DNA of 49,593 nt, from assembly GCA_002812745.2 (NCBI GenBank), contig NCSJ02000316.1:1-49593 (forward strand), written 5' to 3'. Origin of the DNA: Scytalidium lignicola (lineage: Eukaryota > Ascomycota > Leotiomycetes). The translations under genes and the position numbers were made by a program. How positions within the stretch are numbered: the first letter of the stretch is position 1; each line of letters begins with the position of its first letter. The notes under the pieces were generated by a model, which ran no database searches, was not told the DNA's origin, and was given only the letters and a program-made list of their open reading frames with translations. This document shows, in pieces, positions 35,579-46,313 of this stretch.

Positions 35579-37300
35579 TCACGTTAGTGATGATGGTGAG
35601 ATGGCATAACTGAAAGGTGGAATTACATCTTTAACATGATCATAACCGAGCAGCCATGGGCTCAACTCGGGGTCCCTCCATACAAGTGGGTCTCCAGGTA
35701 ATGTTGGATGCAACTGGAAAAGTCGGTCTCTCTCGCGTTGCTCGGGGCCGTCATGAAGATGGTAAAGGTACTGTTGGCTGTGATTAAAGGTTAGCAAAAA
35801 CAAGATGTAGAGACGGTCAAGCGATCTTCCAAGGTGACATATATCCTGCCTGTGAACGTGTCCCCCCATCAATGTAAATGAGTACCACTTACACATTACC
35901 TCTCTCAACAATCCGCGATGTGCGTCCCTTTCGACAATTTTCGTACACTTCAAGTGCNTTTTTTTAGTTCNTTTTTTGCTCCTGATGCGTGATAGACACT
36001 CGCCAAGTACTGCACCGTCTTCAAGGGACATTCCGGCACTGGACAGGTTAATTCGATAAGGTTGAATAATATTTTATATAATATAAAGACGACTTACCCC
36101 GATGCTAAATATGGAAGGGTTGCATGAACCGCATCGCCGAGCATAGTGAAAGTTCCTGACGGGTGCGACCATTTGGGCAGCTCGTGTCTAATACACAACT
36201 TCCATTTTTGTACGGAATCACAACGCTCTAAGATTTTTCCAATCCTTAAAATAGAAGTAATGTCAGCTATAGAAACTTTCCTTTGAGAAGGATTCGACGA
36301 ACCGAGGATCCCAATCTTTGAAGAGGTCTCTCATTTCCTGTACGTCTCCAGTTACAGTCTTTGTACCATCGTCTGGAATGTCGTCTGGAACGAGTAACAC
36401 AACTCAAAATCACTGTTAGTTTACGGTAAGTGTGAAGATACGAGAAGCTCTTACTATTGACCATCTTGCCCCCCCTCAAACGATATGATACGGCGTGACA
36501 ATCTGGACCCATCCAATAATTGACTTCTTTCGTACTAAGCAACCATTTGAAACTATCATCCATGTCCAAATCCGCTGTATCAAGTAGCACTCTGTATGCC
36601 AGATCACCTGTTGGTGTTGGCAAATCTTCCCGTCCCAGAAAGCACTCACGAGTACGACTTGCAATGCCATCAGCACCAACTACTAGATCTGCCGTTACCG
36701 TTCTTCCATCGGACAGCACCACGGTTGTACCCAGAGACTCGTCGTTAAAAGGAGGAAACTTCAACTGAACTACGCGAGAGTTAATGCGCACGTCCGCCCC
36801 CAGCTCTATGGCACGATCGTACAAGCAATTGTACAAATCCGCACGGTGGAAGTCCCAAAAAGGACTCTTGTACTTTCTCCCTGACTCAACAAAATCCAGT
36901 GATGTCAAGTGTTGTCCTTTCTAAGAGATCATATTGCACTTGGTAGGAGAAGTCGCAAATTTTGCGCATGTTTCGCCCAAACCCCAATGAAAGAGTAGGC
37001 GCGATGCATTGGGCAAGATTTGGATACCTGCTCCAATCTGAAGTCTTTTAGAAGCGGAATTCGGTGTTTTGGGATAGCTTGAAATGGTTACCTACCTCGC
37101 CAACCTCATGAGCAGACTCAAGCACAATGACACGATGACCAGCAAGGAGGATCGATATTGCAGCTCCTAACCCGCCTAACCCGCCGCCGACGACGATGAC
37201 CTAAGAAGTACAGCACATGAGCATTTAGTTGGCCAGGGATACAAGATGTGCAGGGAGTGATATTTACTAGAAGTTGTTCAACTATTGTCTCTGACACCAT
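35579..37300 (-). pseudogene. FAD-dependent monooxygenase (salicylate-hydroxylase-like), one in-frame stop
   Basis: A flavin monooxygenase that would hydroxylate an aromatic or related substrate using NAD(P)H and O2. Exons (minus): 37300-37268, 37200-37096, 37037-36455, 36402-36303, 36244-36098, 36038-35893, 35777-35579. Without the Ns at 35,958 and 35,971 the sum is 437 codons including stop. Motifs: VIVVGGGLGGLGAAIS (FAD Rossmann fold, near residue 12), LVVGADGIASRTR (DG motif), MLGDAVHATLPY (GD motif, near residue 311) and QQYLYHLHDGPEQ at the C-terminus. The tail is typical of the salicylate hydroxylase group. A TAG at 36,923-36,921 (codon 85) sits between TKCNMIS and KGQHLTSLDF. A Trp (TGG) there would fit the family, and TGG to TAG corresponds to CpA-to-TpA on the other strand. 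No intron excuses it. Its neighbour, the A-T-R reductase, also has a stop. Confidence 0.85.
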
Positions 37301-38115
37301 TACTACAGGTCCTTCGGTGAAAACTCTGTTGCTGTTGTTGATATCCCTTGAAAGTCTTTATCAATGATATTTTACAGTTGTTGGTGCTTCTAATACTGGC
37401 ATAGCCAAAGTGCACTCCACTGATTGGATAGCTGGTTATCAGCTAGTGTGATGATGAGCGTCACTAATAGTGGCCCTAAATGGGATTGCGACAGCTGATC
37501 GAATTATAATCGCAGCCAGATTCCCACCATTCTAATCTACTCTCTACGTATTGATTTACCTGTCTAGAAGAGAAGGATATAATCTTACGGACGTACATGA
37601 AACTATTTCGATTCTGCTAGAGCGACGGATCCAGATCGTACCCTGCTGTTCACCCCACCTACGATGATGAAATGAACTCGATTTACCGGTCCAACTTTAA
37701 TCAATAAGTCCTTAAACTGGTTCGAAACAATGAACGAGATGCCGGTCAGAAAGATGGGGTGAAAACTGATAACGCAAATTACGTTACACCTCAGTGTTGG
37801 TGCACAGCTATCTTATCATGACAAGCCTAATATACTATGGGATAAGCAATCTATCACTCTGCTATAGCTTAGCTCGGTCAAGTTATTGCTCAAGGTTCCA
37901 ACATGATCTGAGGTAGGGCTGTTGTCAAAGGTTATGGCGCAGTGACTAGGCAAGCATACATACAATTACTATGGTAGGGAGACTCAATTAATTGCATAAA
38001 GCGATGATACTCTACAGGAGTGGGATAAACCCATAATATAGGGGCAGATCTGAAACGCCAATGTCACGTGAGTCTACGCCCATCTCCCAATTACGTAAGC
38101 ATACTCTGACAGCTG
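37301..38115. other. Intergenic, FMO promoter to the transposon island
   Basis: Normal base composition, short frames only. The region ends at the TA where copy A begins. No feature was assigned. Confidence 0.4.
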
Positions 38116-39949
38116 TAACGTAATTCCCGGTCTACCGGCCCACCCGATCTACCGGCCCACCTCCCCACCAATTCTCAATTCTACCACCATCACCACTTTC
38201 CACTCCTTAATTTTCAACCAAAACACGTCGCAATGCCAAAAAAAATTGATCCACATCAAGAAGGACGAATTCTACTTGCTATAAACGCGTTGAAAAAAGG
38301 CCAAATTACATCTATTCGATCTGCAGCGCGTAATTTTGATGTTCCGCGTAGTACATTGAAGGCGCGTTACCATGGCAGGATTTAACAATTGACCACTTAC
38401 ACCAAATCCTATAGAATGTCACAGCTCGAAGAAGAATCACTTGTACAGTGGATATTATCTATGGGCAAGCGNGGNTTNCCTCCTAGACCTTCAGGTGTAC
38501 AGTCAATGGCTAATATNTTGATTGCTGAGCATGGNGAACCTTCTCCTCCTTGTCCTGTAGGCAAAAACTAGTTTGGAGACTTTCTTAAGCGTNACCTGGA
38601 GTTAACTACNAAATATATACATCAGTACAACTATAAACAAGCTAAATGTGAAGATCCAAAGCTTATTCAGGAGTAGTTTAACAATATGATAATTATGAAA
38701 GTAAAATATAGGATACTAAATAAGAATACTTACAACTTTGATAAGACAAGCTTTGTTATGAGTATTATTGCNTTTACTAAAGTGGTTATATCTTCTGATT
38801 ATTATGGTAAACCTTTACTTTTAAAACTTAGTAATAAGGAGTAGGTTATAGTAATTGAATCAGTTAATGCTTGTAGTTAAGCTTTACCACCTTTAATTGT
38901 ATTCAAGNGAAAGGTCTTATTCCTTGGCTNGTATGACAACTTACNACAAGGTTGGAGAATTGCTGTNAGTNATAATNGATNNACAAATAATNCAATTNNC
39001 CTTNACTNGCTTNAGAAAACCTTTNATCNATTCAGNAAAGCNAANCTTAAAGGCTAATATNGTATNCTTGTNCTTGATGGCCATNNTAGNNATGTANCNC
39101 TTGAATTNGACTAGTATTGCATTCAGAATAATATTATTACTATCTGTATACNTATATATTNATCTNATATCTTATAATCTTTAGATGTAAGCTGTTTTNC
39201 TNTTNTNAAGTGTNNATATAGTAGTCTNGTNAANAGGAAGATNNNCCTTGATATTCAACATATTNACAAGCTTGATTTCNTGGAAATGTACNTAATTATA
39301 CNNTAAGAAACCTTTAAATCAAGTAATATCTGTNAAGGATTTGTAGTNACTAGATTAATTCCTTATAATCCTGATNATGTTATGTTNAAATTNNGACTTG
39401 AGGTTNAGGAGATTTNTACACCTCTTANGAGCTCNTATGGCAATTCTGANGNACNTTANGTCCNTNAGACANNANACAATTNAATTNAATTACAAAAACA
39501 NTATNAGNTTATTNAATNAAGACTCNNNCAATATCNAAGTCCTTNTACACTTACTANAATTGNGTTTGCTCAGCTTTTAAAAGGATGNNAGATGACTATG
39601 CATAGTNTNATATTTTTAACAAAAGAAAAAGATGATTTNAAGGNTNTNAACCAATCAATTCAACAAAAGGNNAAAAGATCTAGAAAGCNAATAACTTATA
39701 AAGGCTTNCTGACAGCACAAGAAGCTCAAGAGATTGCTCAATCAAGTACAATTGCTCAGGAAGTGGTAGAGGTGGCAAATCCAGAGGGTATGACACAGAC
39801 CTTGCCAGTACTACAGTGATGGCCACCTAAGTGCTCAGGGTGTGGAAGTACAGAGCATAAGATAAACAAATGCCCTAATTTAGAGCAATCTCTTGAGCTT
39901 CCTGTGCTGTCAGAGAGCCTTTATGAGTTATTTGCTTTCTAGATCTTTT
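38116..39949 (+). mobile_element. Fot1/pogo-like transposon copy A, right end lost
   Basis: Begins TA then ACGTAATTCCCGG, followed by two imperfect 16-17-base tandem repeats based on CTACCGGCCCACC. A transposase starts at 38,233 (MPKKIDPHQEGRI, then IRSAARNFDVPRSTLKAR, a helix-turn-helix). The frame is broken by stops and by about 100 scattered Ns (38,470-39,720), but pogo-type sequence is readable: YRMSQLEEESLVQWI, YNFDKTSFVM and a C-terminal knuckle, CSGCGSTEHKINKC. After that, 39,883-39,947 is an inverted partial copy of 39,673-39,742 (IR arms of about 65 bases), so the original right terminus is missing. Confidence 0.8.
38233..39885 (+). pseudogene. Fot1/pogo-like transposase of copy A
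   Basis: DDE transposase relic. The N-terminus (38,233) has the psq-type helix-turn-helix, ALKKGQITSIRSAARNFDV. A second DNA-binding region follows after a stop at about 38,384 (SQLEEESLVQWILSMGKRG). The catalytic region begins near FDKTSFVMSI (38,740), with the Asp of D-K-T likely catalytic. LDGH near 39,075 is a plausible second catalytic Asp. The third acidic residue cannot be judged because of Ns. It ends with an Ala/Gln-rich coiled stretch and a CX2CX4HX4C knuckle. Confidence 0.7.
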
Positions 39950-41824
39950 AACGTAATTCCCGGTGTTACCGACCACCTGGTGTTACCGACCACTTCCCCT
40001 TTAAATCATTAACTTTACTACTACTTCTACTTTTAAGTAATTATTTCTCAACCAAAACATGTTCCAATGCCTAAAAGCTACATGCACAACAAGAAAAAAA
40101 AGTCTTTCTTGTTATAAACGTGTTAAAAAAANGGCCAAATCAAATCTATTCAAGTTATAGTATATAATTTTGATGTACCTTGTAGAATATTAAATGTATA
40201 CTTCTATAATCAAGTTCAAATGGGTACTACTTACAACAAACACTTTAAAATAACTTAACTTAAGAAAAAATCATTAGTCTAATGGATTATCTTCATGGAA
40301 AAACGAAGAATACTTCTTAAGCCTTCAAAAGTACAATCAATAGTTAATACATTGATTTCTGGATAAGATAAACTTACTTTTACTTTACTTATAAGCAAAA
40401 ATTAAGTTTATGAATTTTTAAAATGTTATTCTAAACTTATTACTAAATATATTTATTAATATAATTATAAATAAGCTTTATATAAAGATCCAAAGTTTAT
40501 TTAAGAATAATTTAACTAATTCCTAAAAGTTAAAGTATAATATAAAATTCTAAATGAAGATATTTATAACTTTAATAAAACTAACTTTGTTATAAGAACT
40601 ATTATTATTATTAAAGTAGTTATATATTCTGATTATTTTAACAAGCTTTTACTTTTACAACTTAGAAATTATAAATAAGTTATTATTATTAAATCAATTA
40701 ATGCTTACAAATAAGCTTTATTATTTATAATCATCTTTAAAAGAAAAAACTATTAATTAACTTAGTATTATAAATTGCTTAAAGGTTAAAGACTTGAAAT
40801 AAGTAATAATAAATAGACTAATAATTAAATTAACTTTGAATATCTTTAAAAAATATTTAATCTATTTACTAAAAATAAAACTAAAAGTTAATATTGTATA
40901 TTAATCCTTAATAGTTATAACAGTTATATAACTTTTGAATTTAATTTGTTTTACTTTTAGTATAAGATTATTCTAATTTATATACTTCTTCACTTATCTT
41001 ATTTCCTTTAACTACTCAATGTAATTTATTTCTCAGTTTTTNAAGTGTATATATAATACACAAATCAAAAGCAAAGTGTATAGCAGAATTTAGTATATTA
41101 ACAAAGAGAATTTCTTAAAAGTATATCTAATTGTACATTAACAAACTTTCAAATCAACAATTATTCAGAGTGAATTTTCAACAACTAGATTAATTTTATA
41201 TAAACTAGACTATATATTAGTTAAATTGTATATTCAAGTTAAAAAGACTTTTATACCTTTAAAGAGTACTTATAATAATCTTAAAGTATAATAAGTTTTA
41301 CAAATATCTTATAACTTTGTTTAATTATAATTATAATCTTAGTCTATTCAGCAATTACTTAAAGAATAACATAATCTTATAATCCTTATAAAAAGGGTTT
41401 TCAATCAATTAGTTAAAGGTTTTGAAATAGTCATACATAATATAATATTTGTGATTAAAGATATAAAAGTATTATAAGTTAAAAATGCTTTTCTCCAGCA
41501 AAAACTCTTTAAATCTTGAAAGTAATTAGTTCATACAAGTTTGTTAACAGCACAGGAGGCTTAGGCACTTGCTTAATCTAATGCAATAGTGTAAAATGTA
41601 GTAGAGGAGTTAAATCCTTCAGCATCCACGAATCCTTTGCAAGGACTACCATGACAGCCATAAAAGTGTTCAGCATGTGGAATTGTCGGACATAATAGAA
41701 CTAAATGTCCTACTTTAGCTAATCATTAAATATATTTAAATATTCGTTGTTTGTTGTTAAGCATTCAGGTGGAGAGGAAGTGGTCAGTAACATTAGGTGG
41801 TCGGTAACACCGGGAATTACGTTA
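39949..41824 (+). mobile_element. Fot1/pogo-like transposon copy B, both ends present
   Basis: Begins at TA 39,949 with ACGTAATTCCCGG, then two repeats of GGTGTTACCGACCACC. It ends with GGTGGTCGGTAACACC, CCGGGAATTACGT and a TA at 41,823. Ends are inverted copies. The transposase (plus strand, about 40,069 on; MPKSYMHNKKKKSF-like start) is destroyed by stops, but keeps a knuckle, CSACGIVGHNRTKC, near 41,665-41,715. The body is strongly AT-rich, as after RIP, while the termini are not. Confidence 0.8.
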
Positions 41825-43711
41825 ATACCCGGTTTACCAGTCTACCGAAACACCTCCCCACTACTTTTAGAACATAACACTAAATATTCAACCACAAAAC
41901 AAATATATTGTAATATATCTAATTGCTAGCTAAATTAGGGCATTTGTTTATTTTATGCTTTGTACTTCCACATCCTGAGTACTTGGGTGATCATTGTTAT
42001 GGTGCTGGCAAGGTTTGTTTTATACCCTCTGGATTTGCCACCTTTATTATTTCCTCAACTACTATACTAGATTAAACCAATTCCTAAGCCTTCTATATTG
42101 TTAAGGAGTCTTTATAAGCTATTTGCTTTTTNAGATCTTTTGAGTTTTTGCTGAATTGATTAGCTGACAGCTTTTAAATTATCTCTTTCTTTTATTAAAA
42201 ATATGATATTATGCATAGTTATCTAATATCCTTTTATAAGCTAAGTAAACATAATTCTAATAAGTATAGAAGAACTTCGATATTGTTAAAGTCTTGATTT
42301 AATAACCTTATATTATTTTTGTAATTAAATTAAATTATATAATGTCTTAAGAACTTAAGATACTTCAAAATTACTATAAGAGCTCTTTAAAAGTATAAAA
42401 ATCTTCTTAACCTTCAATTACAATTTAAACATAACATAATCAAGATTATAAGGAATTAATCTAGTAATTATAAATCTTTAACAAATATTCTTAATTTAAA
42501 AGTTTATTATTGTACAATTAAGTATATTTCCAAGAAATTAAACTTGTTAATATGTTGAATATCAAGTTGTATTTTCCTTTTTACCAAATTATTATATATA
42601 TGCTTTATAACACTAAAACAACTTATATCCAAAGGTTATAAGATATAAGATAAATGTACAAATATACAAATAATAATAATATTATTCTAAATGTAATATT
42701 AGTCGAATTTAAAGGTTATATAACTATTATGACTATTAAGAATAAGTATGTAATATTAACCTTTAAGCTTAGTTTTACTGAATAGATCAAAGGTTTTCTG
42801 AAGTTAATCAAGGTTAATTATATTATTTGTCTATCTATTATCATTGATAACAATTTTTTAACCTTGTAATAAGTTATTATACTAGTTAAGAAATAAGACT
42901 TTTCCCTTGAATATAATTAAAGGTAATAAAGTTTAATTATAAGTATTAACTAATTTAATTGTTATAATCCACTTTTTATTATTAAGTTCTAAAAGTAGAG
43001 GTTTGTTATAGTAATCAAAAGATATAACTACTTTAGTAAAAGTAATAATACTTATAATAAAGCTTGTTTTATTGAAGTTGTAAGTATTCTTATCTAGTAT
43101 TTTATATTATACTTTTATAATTATTATATTGTTAAACTACTCTTGAATAAGCTTTGGATCTTCATATTTGACTTGTTTATAATTGTACTAATGTATATAC
43201 TTAGTAATTAACTTTGAATAACGCTTGAAAAANGTCTCCAAACCAGTTTTTGCTTACAGGACAAGAAGAAGGTTTACCATGCTTAACAATCAAAATATTA
43301 GCCATTGACTGTACACCTGAAGGTCTAGGAGGTAATCCTCGTTTGGCCATAGAAAATATCTACTGTACAAGTGATTCTTCTTCAAGTTAACTCATTCTAT
43401 AACTTTTGGTATGGATAGTCAATTGCTAAACACGGTTATGAAGGCATGCATACAATGCCCAGAGGCACATCAAAAGTATATGCTGCTTTTCGAATAGACG
43501 TGATTTTTTGAGTTTTAATTGCGTTTATAGCAAGAAAGATTCGTCCTTCTTGACATGGATCAATTTTCTTTGGCATTGCGATGTGTTTTGATTAAAAAGT
43601 GTGGAGTTGAAAGTGGTAGTGTTGGTAGAATTGATGATTTGGTGGGGAGGTGTTTCGGTAGACCGGGTGTTTCGGTAGACCGGGTGTTCCGGTAGACCGG
43701 GAATTACGTTA
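41823..43711 (-). mobile_element. Fot1/pogo-like transposon copy C, opposite orientation
   Basis: The right end carries three 17-base repeats (GGTGTTTCGGTAGACCG-like) followed by GGGAATTACGT and a TA at 43,710. The left end is a shorter, mutated version (ACCCGGTTTACCAG, then CTACCGAAACACC) directly abutting copy B. The transposase reads on the minus strand, starting near 43,578 (MPKKIDPCQEGRIF, then AIKTQKITSIRKAA), and is interrupted by stops. The C-terminal part near 41,995 reads on the minus strand with a knuckle-like end. Confidence 0.75.
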
Positions 43712-44013
43712 CTTTTTCAATTCTTGTTCTTGAAGGCTTCTACTTGAACAGGAAGGAAGCACAACTCCAGCTCCAGAAGACGGCAATGTAAACGGCCTTC
43801 CTAGAATCCTAATCTGGTACAGCATCTGCATAAACCCCATTACAGAAGTGGGGTATACGTATACTATGCTAACCAATCAAGACCTTGCATGAAATACTGA
43901 TAAGGGCATACATAACTCTATATGACAATGAGCTAGACACATCCCAGAATGCAATAAAGCTGTATTTGTCCAAGCTGAGAGCATTATTCACATTGCCCTA
44001 TCACTAAACTCTA
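43712..44013 (+). promoter_or_regulatory. Promoter region of the Zn2Cys6 regulator
   Basis: About 300 bases between copy C and the regulator start. A perfect 12-base palindrome, GTATACGTATAC, lies at 43,853-43,864, 150 bases before the ATG. Whether it acts as an operator is unknown. The transposon end stands close to the start, so this promoter may be cut short. Confidence 0.35.
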
Positions 44014-46181
44014 ATGTCAACATCATCACGTGTCTCCAAACGGAGAAGATCAAGCGACCGACGAGAAGGTCTAGATAAGAGGAGCAAGGTCCGCTCTTGC
44101 GAGGCTTGTCGACGGTTGAAAACCCGGTGCGAAGTAGCCACTAACCTCAATCAATGTCACCGATGTGAGGTTCTAGAGTAAGACTCGGTATCTAGTTGGT
44201 ATAAACCTTTATTCACCCTCTGCAGTCTTGATTGCTCCTTTCAAAGTATCGCTTGCGGCCAGGCTAGCAATAACAGGACCAAGAGAGTAGAACAGATCAA
44301 GGAGTCAGCTCACTATGATGAGTCTGACTTTCATGAAAGGTGAGTTTAGGCTCTATCCTTAATTCAATTTGTTAACTTTAAATATTTTACCATCATTTCT
44401 GGACTGACAGCATAGACTTTCCACCATAGAAGCTTCACTATCCCAAATCCAAGCATCGTTATCCAATCAGACAACGATTAACAACCATGAATCGATGGTG
44501 GATATCTTTGAATCATCACTCACAGTAAGCTACTGACTGGCAAAATTTAGACCGCAGCATCGACCGTCGAGCGCACTACGCGTAATGCCCCCATGAGTCT
44601 TATCAAAGGCATCAACACAAATTTCAGTAGCAGGAAACCACCTTCAGAAAGCCGAGATCTATCTGAGGATGTTATCATCAACGGAATCGTCTCGGATCAA
44701 ATTGCATTGATGTCACTTAAAGGGTAAGAGCTCTGTCCGTGAACTTTTCGTTTGGGGTGACATGAACTGAGTTCAAACTTAGATTCTACAAGCTGTCGAG
44801 TCGCTGGCTCTTTATGAGTACAGACTCTATAGAACTGCGTACTAAATCGCCATTGCTCTTTGGGACATGCATCCTGGCTGGCCTGCATATAAATCCTGCA
44901 CTTCATGGCTCTGATACTCACAAGTCACTCTATCGACATGTCCATGGACTTCTAGGTCAAGCCAATATAACTTCTCCGGCATCACTAGAAACAATCCAGT
45001 CTATGCTGATTTTCTCCATGTGGGATCTGATGCTAGACCGAGAGCATGATCATGGGAACTGTTGGCTTCTCAGTGGTACAGCAGCCATGCAGGTCATGAT
45101 GACTACCAACTTCGAACAGCTGCTGCAAGTGAAGGATAGACAAGGAAATGCCAAAGCACGGGAGGTAATGCGGACATGGAACCTAATCTGTCTTTGTCAT
45201 TTACAGTATGTTATTTTCTTTTAGAAGATATAATACGACCAGTCCCTAGATCTAAAATATCACATAGATTCTCAGTCGGATGTGGCCGGCCCCCGGTTAT
45301 CTCACCACAGTACTTTGACCAGTGCGCAAAAATCCTGAAGTTCCCATCGTACAATTCTCGAGATGAACTCGTCCTTAGCGGAGTCGAGCTCTACCGTGTT
45401 CTTTGGAAACTCATCAGTTCTGATGAGGTTCAAAAGGAGAGCACCATATGGCTAGATATAGAGAAACTGCGGAAAGCCCAAGACCATTTTTACAGTATGT
45501 CCAAACCAAAAAGCAGAGCTAAATTCGACGACAAGTCCTCATATGTTATTTTTAGATCTGGATTCATCCGAACCTCTTCGCTTTGCTTACTCCTGCACTT
45601 ATTTGATTCTCTCGCGTCACTCGCTCCAGCATATATGCGAACTCCGATCAGGAGGAGGCAACCATGCGCATGCGGGTACCCAGATCGATTTACAAGCAGG
45701 TCTATCTGAAAAACCAGACCCCACACCATTTCTGAAACTCGCCATTCACCACTCTCATCAGCTGTTGCATCTGTTTCTCTCCATGTCAGACCTGACAAAT
45801 GTTCATCCTGCATATGAAAACTTACTTTGCTCCTTTGCCATGGTGACGCTAGCTGAGTTCGTTGTTCATCTACCCGACGTTTGTGACACAATGACCCTGA
45901 TGGAACGGGCAATCTCGCATATCCAACGTGGAGGAAAAGCAGAACCAGTTAGTAAGTGGACATTGAATGTTGTCAAGCAGCATATCGTTGAAATGAGTGA
46001 GCTGGAGCGTACTGTTTTCGAAGATAGTTTCGGCGTAGTCCGTCGACATGGAATGGTTCTTCCAGTTCTACCAGCTTCTGGTAGTATCACACCGAGACAT
46101 AATATTTTAGAAGATGATTATAGAGATACAGAACAGGAATTTCCTTCGCTAGAGGAGATGTTTTTGGGAAATATGATATAG
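44014..46181 (+). CDS. Zn2Cys6 transcription factor
   Basis: A fungal binuclear zinc-cluster regulator, 611 residues. Exons: 44014-44177, 44226-44339, 44416-44524, 44551-44723, 44783-45205, 45268-45494, 45556-46181; the sum divides by three. The zinc cluster uses C29, C32, C39, C48, C51 and C58 (spacing 2-6-8-2-6), with a basic RRLKTR loop, and is preceded by a basic Lys/Arg nuclear-localisation stretch (SKRRRSSDRR). The fifth and sixth cysteines are joined across the first intron. A Ser/Gln-rich linker with LSTIEASLSQIQASL, possibly a short coiled coil, follows. The remainder, residues about 200-611, looks like the helical middle region of this family (MWDLMLDREHDHGNCW). The third intron, 44,525-44,550, is only 26 bases if GTAAGC is the donor; a 53-base alternative starting at 44,498 also stays in frame. 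No inactivating change was seen. It is divergent from the FMO across the transposon island and convergent with the P450. Confidence 0.85.
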
Positions 46182-46313
46182 AAAAAACAGCAAAAGTTCG
46201 TATTTATGGTAATACCAATACCTTACATTAAGTGGCATGATTTCATAACTGTATTTTGATAATTTGGAAAATATCACTATTTAACAAGACAAGAAAAAGA
46301 ATATATATCCATC
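46182..46313. terminator. Shared 3' flank of convergent regulator and P450
   Basis: 132 bases between the two stop codons. AT-rich, with ATAA/TTTATT-like words usable as polyadenylation signals on both strands. The regulator and the P450 probably have overlapping 3' UTRs. Confidence 0.4.

Noticed and set aside
35778..35892. An inner acceptor in the FMO that would add about 20 residues (QDICHLGRSLD)
   Set aside because: The later acceptor gives ERGNVQQYLYHLHDG, which matches the family, and the exon sum divides by three.
36245..36302. A second GAAAGT donor in the FMO
   Set aside because: A better donor, GTTCGT, upstream gives the family sequence WDPRIGKILERCDSVQKW in phase.
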